Assembly: GCF_005502275.1 (NCBI RefSeq)
Contig: NZ_SWLZ01000031.1
Location: 1-48,803, forward strand
Length of the DNA: 48,803 nt
Origin: Robertmurraya siralis
GTDB taxonomy: Bacteria > Bacillota > Bacilli > Bacillales > Cytobacillaceae
Direction: 5' to 3'
The notes beneath the pieces are model-generated. The model had not been told where the DNA came from, did no database searches, and worked only from the letters and a program-made list of their open reading frames with translations. Positions 43,433 through 48,803 of the stretch are shown here, one piece after another. The number at the start of each line of letters is the position of its first letter. Position 1 is the first letter of the stretch. The position numbers were made by a program, and so were the translations under genes.

Positions 43433-43570
43433 GGCTTTGTTAAATAGAATTGTTGTTAAAATGATTTTGGGCCCATTTCATGTGAAACCAAAGTTTCACA
43501 TGCCTTTCAGTATAACTGAAAGGTCAGAGAGAAAATGAGCCAAAAATCAACACCGACATATAACAAAGCC
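43433..43570. mobile_element. 138-bp MITE with 8-bp target duplication
   Basis: The ends GGCTTTGTTA and TAACAAAGCC are inverted, and the similarity continues about 45 bases inward. It is flanked by the direct repeat TTATATAT (43425-43432 and 43571-43578). Inside are two perfect hairpins, CATGTGAAAC/GTTTCACATG and CCTTTCAG/CTGAAAGG. No coding sequence. The end sequence and 8-bp duplication suggest mobilisation by an ISL3-type transposase (inference). Confidence 0.88.
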
Positions 43571-43663
43571 TTATATATAATAAAATTTGTTATATATTTG
43601 GATTCTTTTTTGTAAAAACCGGAATGAAGCAGTATCGTTTTTATCTACATGGTCATGAATTAA

Positions 43664-43694
43664 AAAAGAGGCGCATTGAATAAATGTCGCCTCT
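43664..43694 (-). terminator. ytoA terminator
   Basis: GAGGCG and CGCCTC pair around a loop; on the minus strand this follows the ytoA stop and ends in TTTTTT. Confidence 0.7.
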
Positions 43695-43706
43695 ACAAAA
43701 ATGAGT

Positions 43707-44225
43707 TTATTTGCTTTGTTGCAATTTTTTATAATATTGCCCTTTCTCAGCGTATTCTCTTGTTATTCTCTGCATATCTTTAATATCATCTAGTGTAAGT
43801 TCTCTGATTACTTTAGCAGGTCTTCCGAACGCTAGCGTATTAGGCGGGATTTTTTTTCCTTGTGGTACAAGGCTTCCTGCTCCAATAAAAGCACCCTCAC
43901 CAATTTCCGCATTGTCTAAAATAATGGAACCCATTCCAATCAGTGAATTTTTGCGAAGAATGCAGCTATGTAAAATCACTTGATGCCCGACGGTAACTTC
44001 GTCTTCAAGAATTAATGGGTTATTCGGGCTTTGGTGAAGGACGCAGTTGTCCTGCACGTTTACTCTTTTGCCGATGATTGTAGGAGCTATATCTCCTCTA
44101 ATAACTGTATTAAACCAGATGCTTGCTTCGTCACCAATTACCACATCTCCTGTGATCGTGACGTAGTCAGCAATAAAGGCGCTAGCTGAAATTTTGGGAG
44201 ATTTGTGATGAAATGGATAAATCAT
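43707..44225 (-). CDS. ytoA: Gamma-carbonic-anhydrase-like hexapeptide protein YtoA
   Basis: 172 residues from the ATG at 44225, 9 bases after AAGGAG and matching the B. subtilis YtoA N-terminus (MIYP). Left-handed beta-helix of hexapeptide repeats: FIADYVTITGDVVIGDEASIWF and onward. Zinc-ligand-like His in NCVLHQSP, VGHQVILHSC (two histidines) in the positions used by gamma-carbonic anhydrases. Ends with a helical tail. Activity as carbonic anhydrase is not proven for the family. Confidence 0.9.
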   Translation of the reverse strand: MIYPFHHKSPKISASAFIADYVTITGDVVIGDEASIWFNTVIRGDIAPTIIGKRVNVQDNCVLHQSPNNPLILEDEVTVGHQVILHSCILRKNSLIGMGSIILDNAEIGEGAFIGAGSLVPQGKKIPPNTLAFGRPAKVIRELTLDDIKDMQRITREYAEKGQYYKKLQQSK

Positions 44226-44473
44226 GAGCATTCTCTCCTTAATAGATTTTACTCCCATTGTACCTAATTTTTGTGTAAAAAGTGTGAATTAATCAGAGGC
44301 GGTGGTAAAAACTCTGAGGTTTCGCCTTTTTTGTGTTAAAATGAACTATAATTTCGATTCTTTTTTACCATCAGGTTGAATAGAATGAACCGATTTGACT
44401 AAGGTTGTAGGTCTATAACCAATTTAAATAAATGGAAGAACTGTTTGATAAGGGCTTTGTAGGAGGAATATTC

Positions 44474-45277
44474 ATGTGGAAATGGGAACCAGACGGGGAA
44501 GCAAAAGGAGTCATAGTCATCGTTCATGGTGCGCTGGAGCATCATCGCCGCTATGGATGGTTAATTGAAATGTGGCGTAAAGAAGGCTTTCAAGTCATCA
44601 TGGGCGATTTGCCTGGACATGGTCTCACAACAAGGTCTAGAAGAGGGCATATTGATTCTTTTGAGGAGTATATAGCAGAGGTTAAGGACTGGGTGAGGAC
44701 GGCTTATCAATTCGATTTACCTGTCTTTCTCCTGGGGCACAGTATGGGGGGATTAATAACGATCCGTTTGCTTCAAGAGGTGAAGCTAGACTTGGCGGGT
44801 GTTATTTTATCATCTCCTTGCCTCGGCTTAGTGAAGAAGCCCGGAAAGCTGTTAAACGGCTTAACCCATATTTTAAACGTTGTTGCCCCTGAGTTGCGGG
44901 TGGATCCTGGTATTACCGTCAAAATCGCGACCAGAAATAGGGAAGTTCAAGATGTTGACCGAAACGATACGTTATATATTGATAAGGTGTCGGTAAGATG
45001 GTTTCGCGAATTAGACAGTTCGATTAAGCTTGCTTTTGAAGAAATAGAAAAAACACATGATGTTCCTCTCCTTGTGATGCAGGGCGGCGATGATAAAATC
45101 GTCAATAAGCTCGCTGTTAAAGAATGGTTTAATTATGCACCATTGTCAGAGAAACGCTTTAAGGAATGGCCAAAGTGCTATCATGAAATTTTCAATGATC
45201 CTGAAAGGGATGAAGTATTTGAATATGCAAAGGATTTTGTATATAGTCAATTGAAAGCAATTGGTTACATTATTTAA
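44474..45277 (+). CDS. ytpA: Lysophospholipase-like alpha/beta hydrolase YtpA
   Basis: 267 residues from the ATG at 44474 with AGGAGG upstream; an ATG at 44432 lacks a site and would add 14 residues. Monoglyceride-lipase-type fold: HGALEHHRRYGWL near 22, the nucleophile elbow FLLGHSMGGLITI near 93, the acid in MQGGDDKIV near 208, and His in CYHEIFNDPER near 240. The B. subtilis homologue makes the phospholipid antibiotic bacilysocin. Just upstream of ytpB, as in B. subtilis. Confidence 0.9.
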   Translation: MWKWEPDGEAKGVIVIVHGALEHHRRYGWLIEMWRKEGFQVIMGDLPGHGLTTRSRRGHIDSFEEYIAEVKDWVRTAYQFDLPVFLLGHSMGGLITIRLLQEVKLDLAGVILSSPCLGLVKKPGKLLNGLTHILNVVAPELRVDPGITVKIATRNREVQDVDRNDTLYIDKVSVRWFRELDSSIKLAFEEIEKTHDVPLLVMQGGDDKIVNKLAVKEWFNYAPLSEKRFKEWPKCYHEIFNDPERDEVFEYAKDFVYSQLKAIGYII

Positions 45278-45289
45278 CGGAGGATTTTT

Positions 45290-46378
45290 ATGATACCGTC
45301 AGAACCGCTTAGTTTAATGTCAAAAGTATATCGTCATATTTTACCAACAGCACATGTTGAGCTTGCTTATTGGAAGAAACGTGCAGAAGAAATTCCTGAT
45401 CCGGAATTGAGGAAACAGGCATTGGCCAGCATTGAAGGGAAAACCTTCCACTGTGAAGGTGGTTCGATCTTAGCCATTATGGCTGGGGAGAGGTATAAAG
45501 AAGCGATTAAATTTATTGTTGCCTATCAAACGATTAGCGATTATTTAGATAATTTATGCGATCGAAGTACTTCATTGAATCCTGATGATTTTTCTGCTTT
45601 GCATGAATCCATGGAAGTGGCTTTAACAGTTGGGGCGGAGCAACGAAAGTATTATCGATTTCGAAAGGAATTTGATGATGGAGGGTATTTAGAGGAATTA
45701 TCGCAAACATGTCAACATGTTTTGAATACAATCGCCGCTTATGGTGATATTAAACACTATTTACTCGAGCTTTGTGGCTATTACTGCGACTTGCAAATAC
45801 ATAAGCATGTTAAGGTTGAAGAACGGATTCCCCGATTGCAAAAATGGTTTAAGCGCCATAAGAATCAAATCCCTGAAATGGAATGGTACGAGTTTTCGGC
45901 ATGCTCCGGTTCAACGCTTGGGATTTTTTCTTTAGTTTCTCATGGGATGAGCACTGATTTTAATAAAGAAGACGCTGAGAAAATTAAAAATGGCTATTTT
46001 CCATATATACAAGGTTTGCATATTTTACTGGATTATTTTATTGATCAAGAAGAAGATCGCCTTGGTGGCGATTTGAATTTTTGCTTTTATTATCAGAATG
46101 AAGAAAGTTTATTCGATCGCTTAAAGCATTTTGTCGAGGAAGCGGACAAGCATACTGATGGACTCCCGAATAAACAATTTCATCGTCTCATTAATAGAGG
46201 CTTACTTGGAATTTATTTGTCCGATGAAAAAGTTCGCCGGCAGAAATCGGTGAGATTATTGGCGAGAGAGATGATTAAAAGCAGTGGATTAGTGAGTTTT
46301 TTCTTTTATGTGAATGGACGCCTTTACCGCAAAGTGCAAAAATGGATTCCTTCATTAAAAGTGAAGACCGACTCATAA
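45290..46378 (+). CDS. ytpB: Tetraprenyl-beta-curcumene synthase YtpB
   Basis: 362 residues. All-helical terpene cyclase of the large-terpene class, in B. subtilis converting tetraprenyl diphosphate to tetraprenyl-beta-curcumene (sesquarterpene route). The Asp-rich DYLDNLCDRSTSLNPDD near 83 and DYFIDQEEDRLGG near 246 are the likely Mg2+-diphosphate motifs. GGAGG lies before the ATG. 12 bases after ytpA, so co-transcribed. Confidence 0.92.
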   Translation: MIPSEPLSLMSKVYRHILPTAHVELAYWKKRAEEIPDPELRKQALASIEGKTFHCEGGSILAIMAGERYKEAIKFIVAYQTISDYLDNLCDRSTSLNPDDFSALHESMEVALTVGAEQRKYYRFRKEFDDGGYLEELSQTCQHVLNTIAAYGDIKHYLLELCGYYCDLQIHKHVKVEERIPRLQKWFKRHKNQIPEMEWYEFSACSGSTLGIFSLVSHGMSTDFNKEDAEKIKNGYFPYIQGLHILLDYFIDQEEDRLGGDLNFCFYYQNEESLFDRLKHFVEEADKHTDGLPNKQFHRLINRGLLGIYLSDEKVRRQKSVRLLAREMIKSSGLVSFFFYVNGRLYRKVQKWIPSLKVKTDS

Positions 46379-46419
46379 ATTTGAGTCGGTCTTTGTATTT
46401 TATCATATTCACGCTTTTC

Positions 46420-46992
46420 TTATCTTTTTTCAATCGCGATGATAAATGGCGGGGCATTTTCTTGATTAATAAATTGGTACTGGAGAACATGGGCCTTTTT
46501 TTGTTCAAGCTGTTCTACGTATGAAAGAAGTTCTTCTTTTTCTACTACACCTTCTGGATGACCATGGTAAATGACAAGCACAATGATCCCTTCTTGGGCA
46601 AGGATTTCCAGCAATTGCTCAATTGCTGCTATGGTCGTATTGGGCTGTGTCGCTATTGCCTTATTTCCACCAGGTAAGTAGCCTAAATTAAAAATAGCTC
46701 CCTTTATTTGCCCATGTATGCCTGCTTGAATAGACTCTGCTATTTTTTCGTGCCCCTTGTGAAATAACGTCACTTGATGGCTAAGCCCTTGCTCCTGTAA
46801 GCGCGTCATCGTGTTGGCAATCGCCGCTTCCTGTATATCAAAGCCAAAAACATGTCCATTTTCTCCAACAAGATTTGCTAAAAATACGGTATCATGCCCA
46901 TTTCCAACGGTCGCATCGATCGCGATATCTCCCGGACCCACTGCATTTGTTAATAATGTTCTTGCAAAAGGCAATATCCCTTGAAGCTTCAT
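46420..46992 (-). CDS. mnmM: tRNA U34 aminomethyl-thiouridine methyltransferase MnmM (YtqB)
   Basis: 190 residues from the ATG at 46992, which overlaps the ytqA stop (ATGA) and has GGGAGG upstream. Class I SAM methyltransferase: motif I IDATVGNGHDTVFLA near 29, acidic end GFDIQE near 52, and FNLGYLPGGNK near 99, the NLGYLPGG signature of YtqB. In B. subtilis this enzyme finishes mnm5s2U at the tRNA wobble position. Its overlap with ytqA reflects a shared pathway. Confidence 0.9.
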   Translation of the reverse strand: MKLQGILPFARTLLTNAVGPGDIAIDATVGNGHDTVFLANLVGENGHVFGFDIQEAAIANTMTRLQEQGLSHQVTLFHKGHEKIAESIQAGIHGQIKGAIFNLGYLPGGNKAIATQPNTTIAAIEQLLEILAQEGIIVLVIYHGHPEGVVEKEELLSYVEQLEQKKAHVLQYQFINQENAPPFIIAIEKR

Positions 46993-47942
46993 GATGTTGC
47001 CTCCCAATACTTCCCTTGCCAGCTGTTGCGGCGTTTTAGCTCGGCATCGATTGAATTAAGAACCTCCCATTTATTGACACTCCACATCGGACCAACCATT
47101 AAATCGATGGGGCCATCTCCCGTGATGCGATGAACAATCATTTCAGGAGGTAAAATTTCCAGCTGATCACATACGAGCTTTACGTAATCTTCTTGAGAAA
47201 GGAATTCAAGCATGCCCTTTTCATATTGCTTAACCATAGGTGTCCCTTTTAATAAATGGAGCAGGTGGATTTTTATCCCTTGTACATCGAGCTTGGCTAC
47301 TTCCTGTGCTGTCTCCATCATCATGTCGTATGATTCCAACGGTAGGCCATTGATGATATGGGAGCATACACGAATGCCATGCTTACGAAGTTTTTCAACT
47401 CCTTTTACATAACATTCATAATCATGGGCACGATTAATTAATAAGGCTGTTCTTTCATGTACAGTTTGCAGGCCAAGTTCAACCCAAAGATACGTCCTTT
47501 CATGGAGCTCTGCCAAATATTCAACAACATCGTCGGGCAAACAGTCTGGACGGGTCGCAATTGACAGACCAACAACCCCTTCTTGTGCAAGGACACGTTC
47601 GTATTTCTCTCTTAATTCTGCTACCGGAGCGTGAGTGTTTGTATAGGCTTGGAAGTAAGCCATATATTTGCCATCCTTCCATTTTTCATGCATTTTTTCT
47701 TTAATTTCATTGAATTGAACTTCAAGATCATCAGCCCGATTTCCAGCAAAATCTCCTGAGCCTGCTGCACTGCAGAAGGTGCACCCTCCATGGGCAACGG
47801 TGCCATCTCGATTCGGGCAATCAAATCCTCCATCTAATGCTACCTTAAATACTTTATGGCCAAATTGCTTTCGCAAATGGTAATTCCAAGTATGATAACG
47901 CTTATCATCTAATGCATATGGAAAAGGCATTGTCTGATTCAA
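46989..47942 (-). CDS. mnmL: Radical SAM tRNA-modification protein MnmL (YtqA)
   Basis: 317 residues from a TTG at 47942, seven bases after AAAGGAGGG; an upstream in-frame ATG has no site and adds residues absent from B. subtilis YtqA. Radical SAM enzyme of the Elp3/YhcC-like group with FDCPNRDGTVAHGGCTFC near 35-52 carrying the three iron-sulfur cysteines. Strongly conserved blocks YFQAYTNTHAPV, GLSIATRPDC and VELGLQTVHERT. In B. subtilis it converts cmnm5 to nm5 at tRNA U34, feeding MnmM. Confidence 0.88.
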   Translation of the reverse strand: MNQTMPFPYALDDKRYHTWNYHLRKQFGHKVFKVALDGGFDCPNRDGTVAHGGCTFCSAAGSGDFAGNRADDLEVQFNEIKEKMHEKWKDGKYMAYFQAYTNTHAPVAELREKYERVLAQEGVVGLSIATRPDCLPDDVVEYLAELHERTYLWVELGLQTVHERTALLINRAHDYECYVKGVEKLRKHGIRVCSHIINGLPLESYDMMMETAQEVAKLDVQGIKIHLLHLLKGTPMVKQYEKGMLEFLSQEDYVKLVCDQLEILPPEMIVHRITGDGPIDLMVGPMWSVNKWEVLNSIDAELKRRNSWQGKYWEATS

Positions 47943-48212
47943 ATCAGTACCCTCCTTTATTTCGAAAAAAATATAAATTTTTAATTTGGAATCTTTATCG
48001 CCACAGAACAAATCCATTGAAGAGCGAATTTGCAACGTGAGTGCTTAAGGTTTTTTAATGAAACATAAGAAAGATTTTAACATGAAATAAGGAATTTTCA
48101 TAATGGAGTTTATTTCTATAGTAAAAAAACGGGTAAGGAAAAGATGGGGTGAACAAACTAAAAAAGAAGCTTTTATGCTTCGTTAAATGAAATGAGTGGG
48201 AGGTTTTATAGG

Positions 48213-48476
48213 ATGGCTACTCGTCAATCAATCGAAGACCTTCTTCAGCAGTGCGAGGATGCGATACGCAACGCTCATGAGCAATATCAGGATCATACAA
48301 GACAGGAACATTATAATGAAACAGAATTTACAGAGGCGATGCAACAAATTGAAACGGCGTATAATGACTTAGCGAAAATGGCTCTCAGTGCAAATGGACA
48401 ACAGCGCGAACAGCTACATCGAATGAGACTGCAATTACAGCAAGTGCAAAATAACTTAATCTTACATGAGCATTAA
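48213..48476 (+). CDS. ytzC: DUF2524-family protein YtzC
   Basis: 87 residues from the ATG at 48213 after GGGAGGTTT. Entirely helical and charged: RQSIEDLLQQCEDAIRNAHE, then TEAMQQIETAYNDLAKMALS and QQREQLHRMRLQLQQVQN, suggesting a helical hairpin. Matches B. subtilis YtzC (DUF2524) in length and position next to ytqA. Function unknown. Its stop codon overlaps the ribosome binding site of the next gene. Confidence 0.88.
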   Translation: MATRQSIEDLLQQCEDAIRNAHEQYQDHTRQEHYNETEFTEAMQQIETAYNDLAKMALSANGQQREQLHRMRLQLQQVQNNLILHEH

Positions 48477-48490
48477 GGAGAGATTCAAAA

Positions 48491-48655
48491 GTGAAGAAAC
48501 GCTCAAAACAAAACAATCCTGAGCAAAAAACACGAAATGGCATTAACAATCAAGATTTAGAGCTTGGACGAGATGTTGATGAGGTAAAAAAAGCCAAAAA
48601 GACGTATGAAAAATCAGGAGGACAGCCGATTAAATCAAAATTCCATCAAGAGTAA
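48491..48655 (+). CDS. Small hydrophilic protein, spore-protein-like
   Basis: 54 residues, GTG start at 48491 with AAGGAG ten bases upstream (48475-48480) inside the end of ytzC. Sequence is very polar, rich in Lys, Gln and Asn (MKKRSKQNNPEQKTRNGIN), with LELGRDVDEVKKAKKTYEKS in the middle. This composition resembles small acid-soluble or gamma-type spore proteins, but I cannot match it to a named one. Probably co-transcribed with ytzC. Confidence 0.6.
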   Translation: MKKRSKQNNPEQKTRNGINNQDLELGRDVDEVKKAKKTYEKSGGQPIKSKFHQE

Positions 48656-48714
48656 TCTGCTTGTTTCTCAATAAAAAAGAACGAGGGTGGGACAAAACCC
48701 ATCTCTAAAATGAA

Positions 48715-48757
48715 AAAGCCAGTGAAATTTTACGACACGTAAAATTTCACTGGCTTT
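48715..48757. terminator. 19-bp perfect hairpin near the right edge
   Basis: AAAGCCAGTGAAATTTTAC and its exact complement flank loop GACAC. The sequence upstream, GGTGGGACAAAACCC, is another small hairpin. It may end the ytzC transcript, or be the outer part of an insertion sequence cut by the window edge. Confidence 0.55.
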
Positions 48758-48803
48758 GATTCATTTTTGTATAAAAATAAGGACCTCTTCTGATAAAATT
48801 AAG

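Noticed and set aside
46275-46508. Minus-strand ORF between ytpB and ytqB
   Set aside because: Overlaps both real genes and shows no motif or RBS.

Overview
The window looks like chromosomal DNA from a low-GC Gram-positive bacterium of the Bacillaceae. The evidence is a Bacillus-type rRNA-tRNA operon, strong AGGAGG ribosome binding sites, frequent TTG starts, and a long run of genes whose order mirrors the B. subtilis menF-to-ytqB region (men genes, ytiB, luxS, dps, ytkD, ytlACD, ytmAB, pckA, metK, ytoA, ytpAB, ytqAB, ytzC). Protein similarity is clear but far from identity, so it is a relative of B. subtilis, not that species.

Layout. 1-3453: end of 23S rRNA, 5S rRNA and 20 tRNA genes in the order of the 21-gene B. 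subtilis trnB cluster, lacking only tRNA-His, closed by a terminator. Five of these tRNAs (Lys, fMet, Phe, Gly-TCC, Asn) are each preceded by a duplicate of their own 5' part followed by a related insert of about 117-136 bases with covarying stems. I regard this family as the best candidate for something undescribed. 3626-4433: an XRE repressor with ACG-N6-CGT operators and a divergent promoter that has no evident gene. 4899-12114: a nine-gene carbohydrate operon (short 6-phosphogluconate dehydrogenase, mannose-family PTS IIC-IID-IIA-IIB, two D-2-hydroxyacid dehydrogenases, a HAD phosphatase, KDPG aldolase), best explained as uptake and catabolism of a sugar acid such as gluconate or 2-ketogluconate. 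12355-17153: a DUF1801-like protein and a large secreted S8 protease like bacillopeptidase F.

17592-25554: menaquinone synthesis, menA divergent from menF-menD-menH-menB-menE; menC is not in the window. 25741-33022: orphan zinc-binding lipoprotein, beta-carbonic anhydrase, yidD, luxS, ytzI-cls, dps with a SigB-type promoter, a decayed IS3-family element, two small conserved proteins and a ytkD-like Nudix hydrolase. 33369-37329: a ytlDCA-type ABC importer, ytmA and ytmB. 37430-37585: eight copies of the palindrome TTCCGGAATT spaced about 21 bp apart. 37640-41721: pckA, a DCC-family protein and metK behind a SAM-I riboswitch. 41829-43570: accessory-looking genes (an unknown protein, an XRE regulator with a membrane protein) and a MITE with 8-bp target duplications. 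43664-48655: ytoA, ytpA, ytpB, the overlapping tRNA-modification pair ytqA-ytqB, ytzC and a small hydrophilic protein. The right edge carries a long hairpin that may begin another repeat or insertion sequence.

Most of the window is housekeeping. The novelty lies in the tRNA cluster inserts, the phased palindrome array, the sugar-acid operon with its palindromes, and the small mobile-element remnants.
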